From Hymenobacter crusticola (lineage in GTDB: Bacteria > Bacteroidota > Bacteroidia > Cytophagales > Hymenobacteraceae), in assembly GCF_002154225.1 (NCBI RefSeq), contig NZ_MTSE01000001.1:434001-498000 (forward strand): DNA of 64,000 nt, read 5' to 3'. How positions within the stretch are numbered: position 1 is the first letter of the stretch; every line of letters begins with the position of its first letter. Shown in pieces: positions 7,346-16,312 of the stretch. The notes beneath the pieces are model-generated. The model was not told where the DNA came from. It ran no database searches and worked only from the letters and a program-made list of their open reading frames with translations. Made by a program: the position numbers and the translations under genes.

Positions 7346-8236
7346 TTACTGGTCGCTCGACATTTTGCCGCCCGTCACGTGCACGAGGCTGCCGGTCATG
7401 AAGGAGCCGTCTTGCGAGGCCAGCAGCACGTAGGCCGGAGCTAGCTCCTCGGGCTGGCCGGGGCGCTTCAGGGCTACTTCGTGGCCGTAGTTGTCAATTT
7501 CGGAAGCGGGCATGGTGCCGGGAATGTTAGGCGTCCAGACGGGGCCCGGCACCACGCAGTTCACGCGGATATCCTTCTCCCCTAGGTAGGTAGCCAACGA
7601 CTTGGTAAGGGCGTGAATGGCCGACTTGGTGCAGGTATAGTCAATCAGCATCGGGTTGCCGGTGAGGCCCACAATGCTGCCCGTGTTGATAATGGAGTCG
7701 CCTTTTTGCAGGTGCGGAATGGCCGCCTGCGCCATCCAGATATACCCTAGGATGTTGGTATCGAAGGTGCGGCGAATTTGCTCGACCGAAATATCCTCGA
7801 ACTTCTCCTGGGCCATTTGGAACGCGGCGTTGTTTACCAGCACATTCAGGCCACCTAGCTCGTCGCGGGTGCGGCGCACGGCGCTGAGGCAATGTTCTGG
7901 CTCGCGCACATCATACTTGAGCAGCAGACACTTGCGGTTTTCTTTCTCGACTAGCGCCTTCGTTTTTTCGGCGTCTTCGTCGTTTTCGTTGTAGAGCACG
8001 GCCACATCAGCGCCTTCTTTGGCAAAGGCAATGGCTACGGCGCGCCCAATGCCGGAATCGGCGCCGGTGATGAGGGCAACTTTGCCGGCCAGCTTGCCAG
8101 CGGCTTTGTAGTTAGCTAGGTCGGAGTCGGGTTGTTGCTTCATGTCGGCCTGCCGGGCGGGGTAAGGCAGCTTTTCGGCCTTCATGTCGCTGGCCATTGG
8201 CCGGAACTCGGGGGTAGATTCTTCGGAGTTGGTCAT
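7346..8236 (-). CDS. Glucose/stress-type SDR oxidoreductase, paralog 1
   Basis: A 296-residue SDR with the long N-terminal extension (about 50 residues, LPYPARQADMKQQPDSDLANYKAAGKL) typical of YghA/YdaD-like general-stress dehydrogenases. It has the cofactor motif TGADSGIGRA, NNAA, an INTGSI serine region and the catalytic YTCTK. The C-terminal PGQPEELAPAYVLLASQDGSFMTG segment is also standard. It closely resembles the gene at 9546, so the two are paralogs separated by one OmpA-like gene. The preferred substrate is unknown. It is probably cytoplasmic. Confidence 0.9.
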   Translation of the reverse strand: MTNSEESTPEFRPMASDMKAEKLPYPARQADMKQQPDSDLANYKAAGKLAGKVALITGADSGIGRAVAIAFAKEGADVAVLYNENDEDAEKTKALVEKENRKCLLLKYDVREPEHCLSAVRRTRDELGGLNVLVNNAAFQMAQEKFEDISVEQIRRTFDTNILGYIWMAQAAIPHLQKGDSIINTGSIVGLTGNPMLIDYTCTKSAIHALTKSLATYLGEKDIRVNCVVPGPVWTPNIPGTMPASEIDNYGHEVALKRPGQPEELAPAYVLLASQDGSFMTGSLVHVTGGKMSSDQ

Positions 8237-8311
8237 GTGTAAAGAGCAGAACGTTGGATGGTTCAGCTTACGCAGAACCTAGCTCCGCAGTCGAAGCTTC
8301 GTGCCCCTTCC

Positions 8312-9385
8312 CTACAAAATGGTTACTTCTACTCGCCGGTTGCGCGCCCGTTCCAGCTCGATGGCGTTGTCGCTGGCGGGCCGGGTGCCGCCGTAGCCGA
8401 TGGCCTCCAGGCGGTCGGCCGCGATACCCTGCCGAAGCAGGTAGTCGCGTACTGCTTCGGCCCGTTGTTGCGACAGCAGCTGGTTGAGCCGCGGGTCGCC
8501 CACGTTATCGGTGTGCCCCGCAATTTGAAGACGCAGCGCGGGCTGCTGATGTAGCATGAGCGCTAGCCGCTCCATCTCGGGCAGCGACGACGGCAGCAAA
8601 CGGGCTTTGCTCTGCTCGAAGTACAGGTGTTGCAACTCCACCACGGTGCCACGTGATACAGAACCTAGGTCGGCTGGCTCTTTAGGTGGCTCGCGACGCA
8701 ATGAAGCAGGCTTCTCCATACGCAGCTTATTGACGTAGATTCGTTTGCGGGCTGGTGCAGCGTTGGGCGCAGTCAGTAGCACCACGGGCTGCACAGCGGG
8801 CAAGGCAGGTGTTGCTTGTTTGGGCGGTGGCGCATCGGAGTAGAAGTACTGCGCCGGAATGGTCACAGGGGTATACACTTTCTGTAACCCTAGGTAGTTG
8901 GAAGTAGATGGCGGCGCTGGCTTCATATCGGGCCGCACCCAGGCAAGTAACGCCCGGTTCCAGAGTGGCCCTTGCCTGTATTCTAGCCGCAACGGGTAAA
9001 AGGTACCCGCCTTCAGGTGCATCGGCATCCAGGTGGTGTACTCGCGGTGGTCGCCCCACTCGTTGAAAAGCAGCTTGTTGCCAACCCATAGGCGCATCCC
9101 ATCATCCAGGGTGAGGTAAAACCTATAGTCGCCGGTGACTGGGGCAAACAAGTAGCCCGTCCAGCGCACCGAGAAATACTCCGGAGCCAGCCCTGGCACT
9201 GGCTCCTGCTGGCGCCACGTAAAGTCGATTTGTGCGTCGGTTCGCCGGCTGATCAGCTCGTCGAAATCTGTGCCGCGGTAATAGGCTGCTTGCAAGCCGT
9301 GTTGCAGGCGGCGGGGCGTTTGGGCAGCGGCTGTGGTTATCAGCAAAAGCCCTCCAATCAAGCCGAGAAGTAGCGCACGAACCAT
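8312..9385 (-). CDS. PA14 domain protein with C-terminal OmpA peptidoglycan-binding domain
   Basis: A 357-residue exported protein. A signal peptide (MVRALLLGLIGGLLLITTAAAQ) is followed by a PA14-like beta-sandwich at about residues 28-165 (GLQAAYYRGTDFDEL, then GYLFAPVTGDYRFYLTLDDGMRLWVG). A proline-rich linker spans about 170-240, and an OmpA-family domain covers about 250-357 (LYFEQSKARLLPSS, IAGHTDNVGD, LSQQRAEAVRDYL, RRVEVTIL). The OmpA part should bind peptidoglycan, and PA14 domains usually bind carbohydrate. The protein could therefore tie a glycan to the wall. It lies between two SDR paralogs in the same orientation but with gaps, so co-function is not implied. Confidence 0.88.
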   Translation of the reverse strand: MVRALLLGLIGGLLLITTAAAQTPRRLQHGLQAAYYRGTDFDELISRRTDAQIDFTWRQQEPVPGLAPEYFSVRWTGYLFAPVTGDYRFYLTLDDGMRLWVGNKLLFNEWGDHREYTTWMPMHLKAGTFYPLRLEYRQGPLWNRALLAWVRPDMKPAPPSTSNYLGLQKVYTPVTIPAQYFYSDAPPPKQATPALPAVQPVVLLTAPNAAPARKRIYVNKLRMEKPASLRREPPKEPADLGSVSRGTVVELQHLYFEQSKARLLPSSLPEMERLALMLHQQPALRLQIAGHTDNVGDPRLNQLLSQQRAEAVRDYLLRQGIAADRLEAIGYGGTRPASDNAIELERARNRRVEVTIL

Positions 9386-9469
9386 ATAGTCTATACCTTA
9401 CGGACTACCATTGCTTCCTTACTCACTATCAACGTGCTACCTACCAAAAACCGTACACGTGCTTTCATA

Positions 9470-9508
9470 AAAATGCCTCGCCTTTCCGAAGAAAGAGCGA
9501 GGCATTTT
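9470..9508 (-). terminator. Terminator after SDR paralog 2
   Basis: A 12-bp stem AAAATGCCTCGC with its complement is extended by an inner CTTTC/GAAAG pair around a short loop. Placed 38 bases beyond the leftward stop at 9546, it ends in T's on the minus strand. Confidence 0.85.
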
Positions 9509-9545
9509 GCTTAGGTTGTACAGACAACACGGGGGCTTTCGCAGC

Positions 9546-10424
9546 CTAGCCTTCTTTGGGCATACCGCCCGTTACTTCGAGCAAGCTGCCCGTGCTATAG
9601 CTTCCATCTTGCGAGGCAAAGTACACGTAGGAAGGCGCTAGCTCTTCGGGCTGACCAGGGCGACCTAGCATGGTTTGCGAACCGAATTTCTTCAGGTCTT
9701 CTTCCAGCATAGTACCGGGGATGAGTGGCGTCCAGATGGGGCCGGGCAGTACCGCATTCACCCGAATCTTTTTCTCGCCTAGGTAGGCGGCTAAACTCTT
9801 GGTAAAGGTGTGAATGGCGCCTTTGGTCGAAGCGTAATCTACTTGGTGCGGGTTACCGACGATGCCCGCGATGCTACCCGTGTTGATGATAGAGTCGCCC
9901 TCCTTCAGGAACGGAATAGCCGCCTGAGCCATGAAGATGTAGCCCTTGATGTTGGTATCGAAGGTGCGGTGAATGTTCTCCTCCGGGATGGTTTCAAAGT
10001 TCTCGTACCCCATCTGGTAGGCCGCGTTATTTACCAAAATATTGAAGCCACCTAGCTCCTCGTAGGTCTGGCGCACGGCATTGCGGCACGCGTCGGCCGA
10101 GCGCACATCGGCTTGAATGGACAAGAACTTCCGGCCGGCGGCCTGTACGGCTTGGCCAGTCACGTCGGCGTCGCTGGCGTTTTCGTGGTAGATTACGGCT
10201 ATGTCGGCGCCTTCTTTGGCAAAAGCAATAGCCACAGCGCGGCCAATACCGGAATCGCCGCCCGTGATGAGCGCCACTTTACCAGTGAGTTTGCCAGCGG
10301 CTTTATAATTCGACAAGTCCGAATCCGGCTTGCTCTTCATGTCCTCCTGACTCGTGGGGTAAGGCATCGAGCCCGTGTTCAGTTCGCTATTGGTTGGGCG
10401 TGGTTCGTTCTGTTCGGTGTTCAT
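9546..10424 (-). CDS. Glucose/stress-type SDR oxidoreductase, paralog 2
   Basis: A 292-residue SDR with the same layout as the gene at 7346: an N-terminal extension (SMPYPTSQEDMKSKPDSDLSNYKAAGKL), the cofactor motif TGGDSGIGRA, NNAA, an INTGSIAG serine region, catalytic YASTK and a C-terminal RPGQPEELAPSYVYFASQDGSY segment. The ATG at 10424 (MNTEQNEP) is preferred to a TTG two codons earlier. The strong match over the full length suggests a gene duplication later split by the PA14-OmpA gene. YghA-like stress proteins are the nearest family. The substrate is unknown. Confidence 0.9.
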   Translation of the reverse strand: MNTEQNEPRPTNSELNTGSMPYPTSQEDMKSKPDSDLSNYKAAGKLTGKVALITGGDSGIGRAVAIAFAKEGADIAVIYHENASDADVTGQAVQAAGRKFLSIQADVRSADACRNAVRQTYEELGGFNILVNNAAYQMGYENFETIPEENIHRTFDTNIKGYIFMAQAAIPFLKEGDSIINTGSIAGIVGNPHQVDYASTKGAIHTFTKSLAAYLGEKKIRVNAVLPGPIWTPLIPGTMLEEDLKKFGSQTMLGRPGQPEELAPSYVYFASQDGSYSTGSLLEVTGGMPKEG

Positions 10425-10572
10425 TGTCAATGCGGTGGTTGGTTGAGCAGGCGTACGCAGAACCCTTCATAAGGTCGGCCAAAGGCCAAAAAGTTGTGGC
10501 TTTTGCTTCTTCTGCGTCCTTCGTTGACGCAAGCCACACTGCCCTAGCCCCTCACCGACGTAACCAAAAGCA

Positions 10573-10605
10573 GGAGAGCCTACCGTTGCGAACAGTAGGC
10601 TCTCC
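10573..10605 (-). terminator. Terminator after the Old Yellow Enzyme gene
   Basis: An 11-bp perfect stem (GGAGAGCCTAC with its complement) has an 11-base loop. On the minus strand it is followed by CTGCTTTTGG. It lies 53 bases past the stop codon at 10658. Confidence 0.75.
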
Positions 10606-10657
10606 TTGGTAGTACTTAGCAAGAGTTCAGCTACCTAGGTAGCTGTTGCCGGGTTGG

Positions 10658-11788
10658 TTATTTCTCCACGATGTCTTGCGTCGCCTGCTCGACTTCTGCC
10701 AGCGAAGGATAATCGATGTAGCCTTTGTCGTCGCCGCCGTAGAAGGTGGCTTGGTCGGGGGCATTGAGGGCCGCGCCTTGCTGAAAGCGCTCCACTAGAT
10801 CGGGGTTCGAGATGAACGGCACGCCGAAGGCAATCAGATCTGCTTCGTTGTTTTCCAGCGCAGCCTCAGCGGTTTCTTGGGTGTAGCCGCCATTCAGGAT
10901 AAAAGGACCATTGAAGATCTTGCGCAGAGTCGGCGCTACTTTCTCCTGACCAGGCTGAGCCGCCATTGGGTGACCGGGCAGTGCCTCAATCACGTGCAAG
11001 TACGCTAGGTTGAACTGGTTGAGTTGCTCCACCACGTAGCTGAAGGTACCGAGGCGGTCGGTATCGTTGATACCACCCATCACCCCCGTGGGCGACAAGC
11101 GAATGCCGGTGCGGTCGGCACCGAGCACGTCTGATACGGCCTTTACTACTTCCAAGGCAAAGCGGGCGCGGTTTTCCACGCTACCACCGTACTCGTCGGT
11201 GCGCTGGTTGGAACCGTCTTGAATAAATTGGTCGATTAAGTAGCCGTTGGCTCCGTGAATTTCGGCTCCGTCGAAGCCTGCTTTCTTGGCGTTTTCAGCG
11301 GCTTTGCGGAAGTCTTCCACTACGGCTTTCACCTCGTGCGTCTCTAGGGCGCGGGGAGTTGGGATTTCTTCTTGTCCATTCAGCGTGAAGGCTTTTACGC
11401 CCGTTGGCTGCACAGCCGAGGGGGCTACAGGTAGCTCACCTTGGTGGAAGAACGGGTGCGAAATGCGGCCCACGTGCCACAACTGAATGAAGATACGACC
11501 ACCGGCGGCGTGTACGGCGTCGGTCACTTTTTTCCAGCCGGCCACTTGCTCCTCCGAGTAGATACCCGGCGTGAAGATGTAGCCCACTGCTTGCTGCGAA
11601 ACCTGCGAACCTTCCGTAATGATCAGGCCGGCAGAAGCACGCTGCTCGTAATATTTTACCGTTGAGTCGGTTGGTACGTTTCCCTCGTTGTTGGCGCGGC
11701 TCCGGGTCATTGGGGCCATGGCAAAGCGGTTGGGCAGCGTAAGAGCGCCCATAGTAAAGGGCGTGAAAAGCTTGGTTGTCTGGGTCAT
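10658..11788 (-). CDS. Old Yellow Enzyme-family alkene reductase (NemA-like)
   Basis: A 376-residue FMN-dependent reductase of alpha,beta-unsaturated compounds. The start region LFTPFTMGALTLPNRFAMAPMTRSRA is diagnostic, followed by QLWHVGRISH, the substrate-binding EIHGANGYLIDQF (His/Asn pair), GGSVENRARF, and the C-terminal NGGYT and DLIAFGVPFISNPDLVERF phosphate-binding segment. The ATG at 11788 (MTQTTKLF) gives the usual family length; an earlier codon would add eight poorly conserved residues. Probably a single-gene unit with its own terminator, acting in the cytoplasm on electrophiles with NAD(P)H. Confidence 0.92.
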   Translation of the reverse strand: MTQTTKLFTPFTMGALTLPNRFAMAPMTRSRANNEGNVPTDSTVKYYEQRASAGLIITEGSQVSQQAVGYIFTPGIYSEEQVAGWKKVTDAVHAAGGRIFIQLWHVGRISHPFFHQGELPVAPSAVQPTGVKAFTLNGQEEIPTPRALETHEVKAVVEDFRKAAENAKKAGFDGAEIHGANGYLIDQFIQDGSNQRTDEYGGSVENRARFALEVVKAVSDVLGADRTGIRLSPTGVMGGINDTDRLGTFSYVVEQLNQFNLAYLHVIEALPGHPMAAQPGQEKVAPTLRKIFNGPFILNGGYTQETAEAALENNEADLIAFGVPFISNPDLVERFQQGAALNAPDQATFYGGDDKGYIDYPSLAEVEQATQDIVEK

Positions 11789-12007
11789 AAGAGTTGAGGC
11801 AAGCAGATGCATTTAGCTAGTTGTCATCTGGCTGCCAATAAACCGTGTAGCTACACTAATGTTTTTAAACAACTATTGATTTAGCCGCCAAGTGGTGCTA
11901 CAGTCGGCACCAAACGGCGTTTGTAGAAGGCGTGAGCTTACAAAAAATTGGCTTTTTGCTTGAAAGTTGAACTGTAGGCTAGGTAGTTCGTAAGCTTTTT
12001 ACAGTAA

Positions 12008-12015
12008 TAAGTTTG
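12008..12015 (+). promoter_or_regulatory. Candidate -7 element for the 40-residue gene
   Basis: TAAGTTTG fits TAnnTTTG and lies 34 bases before the ATG at 12049. The -33 partner is not clear. The 260-base gap from 11789 holds nothing else I recognise. Confidence 0.45.
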
Positions 12016-12048
12016 TGTTACCCACCCACTTACTAAATCGCACTTATC

Positions 12049-12171
12049 ATGGCCGAGAAAAAAGCATCCGCCTCGAAAAAAGAAAAGGATCCGTGCTGGA
12101 AAGGTTACGAACAAGAAGGCACCAAGAAAAAGGACGGCAAGACCGTCCCGAACTGCGTAAAGAAGGACTAG
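12049..12171 (+). CDS. 40-residue Lys-rich protein with a DPCWKGYEQEGTKKKDGKTV motif
   Basis: A short gene encoding 40 residues and ending in TAG at 12169-12171. The N-terminus is Lys/Ser/Ala-rich. The C-terminal half carries two cysteines (Cys16, Cys36) in the pattern DPCWKGY-x(11)-GKTVPNC, which I recall from tails of phage structural proteins and small bacterial proteins; function is not established to my knowledge. The paired cysteines and the compact motif argue for a real protein. A plausible -7 element precedes it. There is no link to the downstream metH, which has its own riboswitch promoter. Confidence 0.7.
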   Translation: MAEKKASASKKEKDPCWKGYEQEGTKKKDGKTVPNCVKKD

Positions 12172-12189
12172 AAAACGAAAGCTCAACCA

Positions 12190-12278
12190 CAGTCTGCGCT
12201 TCGCGTACATTGAACGACAGATATGGCGACCTAGGTGCCAGTCGTTTTACGATACACGAAGCGCAGGCTTCGCGCTAT
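12190..12278. repeat. Truncated REP-like inverted pair upstream of metH
   Basis: TGCGCTTCGCGTA (12195-12207) pairs with TACACGAAGCGCA (12253-12265) with one mismatch. The right half has the full arm hairpin (CACGAAG...CTTCGCG). The left arm lacks its outer TGTAGCGCG end. It lies in the 333-base gap between the 40-residue gene and metH, before the metH promoter. Confidence 0.65.
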
Positions 12279-12309
12279 TTCAGGCGCTTACTTTTCCGCA
12301 CTTCCCTCG

Positions 12310-12317
12310 TATCTTTG
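12310..12317 (+). promoter_or_regulatory. -7 promoter element for the metH riboswitch transcript
   Basis: TATCTTTG matches TAnnTTTG exactly and ends seven bases before the first paired base of the SAM riboswitch at 12325. That puts the transcription start at the foot of the aptamer. A TTTT near 12292 is the only -33 candidate. Confidence 0.65.
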
Positions 12318-12324
12318 TGCTGAT

Positions 12325-12432
12325 ACTTATCCAGAAAGACTGAGGGACTGGGCCCTACGACGTCTTGGCAACCTAAGCGAAACAAGGTGCCAACTCCCAT
12401 TCGGCCGAAAAAAACGACCGAAGAAGATAAGT
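12325..12432 (+). ncRNA. SAM-I (S-box) riboswitch controlling metH
   Basis: The P1 helix pairs ACTTATC (12325-12331) with GATAAGT (12426-12432). Between them are the S-box landmarks: AGA-AAG, GAGGGACTGGGCCC, GACG, CTTGGCAACC, and the complementary GGTGCCAACTCC. This order matches the SAM-I aptamer. SAM binding would repress methionine synthase when methyl donor is plentiful. No obvious intrinsic terminator hairpin lies between P1 and the ATG at 12505, so control is probably at translation, or through a weak structure including the GAAGGAG before metH. Confidence 0.92.
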
Positions 12433-12504
12433 ACGGAACCTGCACCCGCAGTTTTCTCTTTCTGGATAGGCTCAACTAGTACGCCGACTTTCCGAAGGAG
12501 AACC

Positions 12505-15500
12505 ATGAAAACAGCTAGCCCCGCTTCGCCGCTTTACAACATCCTCCAGCAGCGCATCCTCGTGCTCGACGGTGCGATGGGCACTATGATTCAGCGCTAC
12601 CCGCTGACGGAAGAAGATTTTCGGGGCACACGCTTCGCGGATCATCCCAAGCCCCTGCGTGGTAATAACGACCTACTGAGCCTTACGCGGCCCGATATCA
12701 TCCGCAGCATTCACGCCGAGTACTTCGCGGCCGGCGCCGATATGGTGGAAACCAACACGTTCAGCGGTACTACCATCGCCCAGGCAGACTATGGCCTGGA
12801 GCACGTCGTGTATGAGCTGAACTATGAGTCGGCGCGCCTAGCCCGTGATGCGGCCGATGAGTACACGGCCCAGAACCCGAGCAAACCTAGGTTTGTGGCC
12901 GGCGCCATCGGCCCAACCAACCGTACCGCTTCCCTCTCGCCCGACGTGAACCGGCCCGGTTTCCGCGCCATTACCTTTGATGAGCTAGCTACTGCGTACC
13001 ACGAGCAAGTGCGGGGCCTGATCGACGGCGGCGTCGATGCGCTTTTGATCGAAACCATCTTCGACACCCTGAATGCCAAAGCAGCGCTGTTTGCGGTGCA
13101 GCGGTTCTTCGACGAAGGTGGCCGTGTGGTGCCTATCATGATTTCGGGTACTATTACCGACGCTTCAGGCCGTACGCTTTCGGGACAAACTGTAGAAGCT
13201 TTCTGGAACTCTATCAGCCACTTACCACTGCTGAGTGTAGGCTTGAACTGCGCCCTTGGTGCTGCCCAGCTCAAGCAGTACGTGCAGGAGCTCAGCCGTA
13301 TTTCGGACGTGCACATTTCGGCTTACCCCAATGCTGGCTTGCCCAATGCCTTCGGGGGCTATGACGAATCGGCCCAGGAATTTGCCGACGTGGTGGAAGA
13401 TTACCTGAAAGACGGCATCATCACTGTCATCGGGGGCTGTTGCGGCACCACGCCCCAGCACATCGGTGAGCTAGCTAGGCTGGTGGATCAGTACAGACCT
13501 AGGCCGCTGCCTGAAATACCCGCGGTTACGCGCCTGAGTGGCTTGGAGCCGTTCGGCTTCGACGATAGCAGTCTGTTTGTGAACGTGGGTGAGCGGTGCA
13601 ACGTGACCGGCTCGCGTGCTTTTGCGCGCCTCATTCGCACCGGTGCTTACGAGGAAGCTTTGGCTGTGGCCCGTGCCCAAGTGGAAGGTGGTGCACAGGT
13701 TATCGACGTGAATATGGACGAAGGCATGCTTGACTCGGAGCAGGCCATGACGACTTTCCTCAACCTGATTGCTTCCGAGCCTGACATCGCCCGCGTGCCC
13801 ATCATGATCGACTCCTCGAAGTGGAGCGTGCTGGAAGCAGGCCTGAAGTGCGTGCAGGGCAAAAGCATTGTGAACTCCATTTCACTCAAAGAAGGCGAAG
13901 AGGCATTCAAAGAACGCGCCCGCACGGTGCGGCAGTACGGTGCCGCCGTGGTAGTTATGGCTTTCGACGAAGATGGCCAGGCCGACAGCTACGAGCGCCG
14001 CATCGAAATTTGCAAGCGCAGCTATGATATCCTGGTGAACGAGGTTGGCTTCCCGCCTACCGACATCATCTTCGACCCAAATATCCTGACCGTTGGCACC
14101 GGCATCGACGAGCACCGCAATTACGCAGTCGACTTCATCAACGCCGTGCGCTGGATCAAGGAGAACTTGCCAGGCGCCCGCACCAGCGGCGGCGTGAGCA
14201 ACGTTAGCTTCTCGTACCGGGGCAACGATGTAGTGCGCGAGGCCATGCACTCCGCTTTCCTCTACCACGCCATCCAGGCCGGTCTTGATATGGGCATTGT
14301 AAACCCCAGCCAGCTAGCGGTATACGACGACGTGCCGAAGGATTTGCTGGAACTGTGCGAAGACGTACTGCTCAATCGCCGCGACGACGCTACCGAGCGC
14401 CTCGTGACCTTTGCCGACACGGTAAAGCAGAAAGACAAGGCCGTAGTAGTTGCCGACGAATGGCGGAGCCTGCCGGTAGCCGAGCGCCTGAAACACGCAC
14501 TGGTGAAAGGCATTACGGAGTTTATTGATGAAGACACCGAAGAAGTACGCCAGCAAGTAAGCCGGCCGCTCGACGTGATCGAAGGCCCGCTGATGGCTGG
14601 TATGAACGTGGTCGGCGACCTATTCGGCGCGGGCAAAATGTTCCTGCCCCAGGTCGTGAAATCGGCCCGCGTGATGAAGAAAGCGGTGGCGTACCTAGAA
14701 CCTTTCTTGCAAGCCGAGAAAGAAGGCTCGGAACGCCAAACGGCCGGTAAGATCCTGCTAGCTACCGTGAAAGGCGACGTGCACGACATCGGCAAAAACA
14801 TTGTGGGCGTGGTGCTGGCCTGCAACAACTTCGATATTGTGGACCTAGGGGTAATGGTGCCCTTAGAGAAAATCCTAGACGAAGCCCAGAAGCAAGGTGC
14901 CGACATCATCGGCTTGAGCGGCCTAATTACGCCTTCACTGGATGAGATGGTGTACGTGGCAGCCGAAATGGAAAAGCGCGGCCTGAAAACTCCGCTGCTC
15001 ATTGGGGGCGCTACCACTTCCCGTCTGCACACCGCTGTGAAGATTGCTCCTTCTTACACGGGCCCCGTGGTGCACGTGCACGATGCTTCCCGTAGTGTGG
15101 GCGTGGCGGCGGGCCTGCTCGGTTCGGGCAAGGATACGTATGCTAGCACCGTGCTGGAAGAATACCGCCAGCTCCGCGACGACCACGCTGGCCGTCAGCG
15201 CGACAAGCAGTACCTCACCATCGAAGCCGCCCGCGAAAATCAGTTCAAATCGGACTGGGAAACCACGCCTATTACCAAACCTAGCTTCCTAGGTACGAAG
15301 GTGTTGGAAGATTATCCGCTGGACGAGCTGGCCCGGTACATCGACTGGACGCCCTTCTTCCACACGTGGGAGCTGCGCGGGCGCTACCCCCGCATCTTGC
15401 AAGACGAGACATTGGGCGAGGCGGCAACTAAGCTGTTTGAGGACGCGCAAGCCATGCTGCGCAAAGTCATCGACGAGAAGCTGCTGACGGCACGGGCGGT

Positions 15501-16218
15501 AGTGGGTTTCTGGCCTGCCAACACCGTGGGCTACGACACCATCGAAATCTACGCCGACGACAGCCGCGAGCAGCTAGCCACCGAGTTCTTCACCCTGCGT
15601 CAGCAAGGCGAGAAAGGTCCCAAGATCCCGAACCTAGCTTTCTCCGACTTCGTGGCGCCGAAAGAAACCGGCCGCGAAGACTACATCGGCGGCTTTGCCG
15701 TGACGGCGGGCCTAGGCATTGAGAAGCTGCTGGAGAAGTTTGAAGCGGACCACGACGACTACTCCAGCATCATGATCAAAGCCTTGGCTGACCGCTTAGC
15801 GGAAGCCTTTGCCGAGCGCCTACACCAGCGCGTGCGGGAGGAATTCTGGGGGTACTCGCCCAACGAAAATCTCAGCGGCGACGAGCTGATTCAGGAGAAG
15901 TACCGCGGCGTACGCCCGGCGCCCGGCTACCCCGGCTGCCCCGACCACACCGAGAAAATCACGCTGTTTGAGCTGCTTGATGCCGAAAATAAAACGGGTA
16001 TTCACCTCACCGAGAACCTAGCTATGTACCCGGCTTCCTCAGTGAGCGGGCTCTACTACGCGCACCCTGACTCGCGCTACTTCGGCCTAGGCAAGATTGG
16101 CAAGGATCAAGTAGAGGATATCGCCCAGCGCAAAAATATGCCCTTGGCAGACCTCGAGCGGTGGCTTTCTCCAAACCTCAACTATAGCCCAACGGCCGTA
16201 CCGGTTACGGCACTATAG
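12505..16218 (+). CDS. metH: Cobalamin-dependent methionine synthase
   Basis: A full-length 1237-residue four-module enzyme that transfers methyl from 5-methyl-THF to homocysteine. Modules in order: homocysteine domain ([11 protein letters not shown]; zinc ligands Cys249 in LNCALGA and Cys312/Cys313 in GGCCGT), pterin domain ([14 protein letters not shown]), B12 cap and binding domain (DVHDIGKN with the cobalt-ligand His760), and the SAM reactivation domain ([15 protein letters not shown]). The ATG at 12505 is chosen because it has a GAAGGAG at 12494-12500 and follows the SAM-I riboswitch. A reading frame open further upstream crosses the riboswitch and is not coding. metF follows 94 bases later and is probably cotranscribed. 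Confidence 0.97.
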   Translation: MKTASPASPLYNILQQRILVLDGAMGTMIQRYPLTEEDFRGTRFADHPKPLRGNNDLLSLTRPDIIRSIHAEYFAAGADMVETNTFSGTTIAQADYGLEHVVYELNYESARLARDAADEYTAQNPSKPRFVAGAIGPTNRTASLSPDVNRPGFRAITFDELATAYHEQVRGLIDGGVDALLIETIFDTLNAKAALFAVQRFFDEGGRVVPIMISGTITDASGRTLSGQTVEAFWNSISHLPLLSVGLNCALGAAQLKQYVQELSRISDVHISAYPNAGLPNAFGGYDESAQEFADVVEDYLKDGIITVIGGCCGTTPQHIGELARLVDQYRPRPLPEIPAVTRLSGLEPFGFDDSSLFVNVGERCNVTGSRAFARLIRTGAYEEALAVARAQVEGGAQVIDVNMDEGMLDSEQAMTTFLNLIASEPDIARVPIMIDSSKWSVLEAGLKCVQGKSIVNSISLKEGEEAFKERARTVRQYGAAVVVMAFDEDGQADSYERRIEICKRSYDILVNEVGFPPTDIIFDPNILTVGTGIDEHRNYAVDFINAVRWIKENLPGARTSGGVSNVSFSYRGNDVVREAMHSAFLYHAIQAGLDMGIVNPSQLAVYDDVPKDLLELCEDVLLNRRDDATERLVTFADTVKQKDKAVVVADEWRSLPVAERLKHALVKGITEFIDEDTEEVRQQVSRPLDVIEGPLMAGMNVVGDLFGAGKMFLPQVVKSARVMKKAVAYLEPFLQAEKEGSERQTAGKILLATVKGDVHDIGKNIVGVVLACNNFDIVDLGVMVPLEKILDEAQKQGADIIGLSGLITPSLDEMVYVAAEMEKRGLKTPLLIGGATTSRLHTAVKIAPSYTGPVVHVHDASRSVGVAAGLLGSGKDTYASTVLEEYRQLRDDHAGRQRDKQYLTIEAARENQFKSDWETTPITKPSFLGTKVLEDYPLDELARYIDWTPFFHTWELRGRYPRILQDETLGEAATKLFEDAQAMLRKVIDEKLLTARAVVGFWPANTVGYDTIEIYADDSREQLATEFFTLRQQGEKGPKIPNLAFSDFVAPKETGREDYIGGFAVTAGLGIEKLLEKFEADHDDYSSIMIKALADRLAEAFAERLHQRVREEFWGYSPNENLSGDELIQEKYRGVRPAPGYPGCPDHTEKITLFELLDAENKTGIHLTENLAMYPASSVSGLYYAHPDSRYFGLGKIGKDQVEDIAQRKNMPLADLERWLSPNLNYSPTAVPVTAL

Positions 16219-16286
16219 CGCGGACGTTACCATTCGCGTGCGCCCACGCTACAAGGGTACTTATATCAACTATCGATTCTCCGATA

Positions 16287-16306
16287 CGCAGACGACAACG
16301 TCTGCG
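16287..16306. other. Small hairpin just before metF
   Basis: CGCAGACG pairs with CGTCTGCG around a four-base loop, ending seven bases before the metF ATG. In RNA it could hide the ribosome-binding region or merely be a repeat remnant. Confidence 0.4.
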
Positions 16307-16312
16307 CTCCTT

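Noticed and set aside
8236..8311. Another REP-like copy near the first SDR start, and one near 10440-10530
   Set aside because: Only short shared words (TACGCAGAACC) are seen and no convincing inverted arms, so they are not listed as elements.
12235..12504. N-terminal extension of metH
   Set aside because: The extra codons read through the REP remnant, the promoter and the SAM-I riboswitch, and MetH has its usual start at 12505 with a good GAAGGAG.
14262..15032. 256-codon open frame antisense to metH
   Set aside because: It lies entirely within metH, which has full domain support. Its composition (Ser/Arg-rich) is that of a shadow of GC-rich coding DNA.
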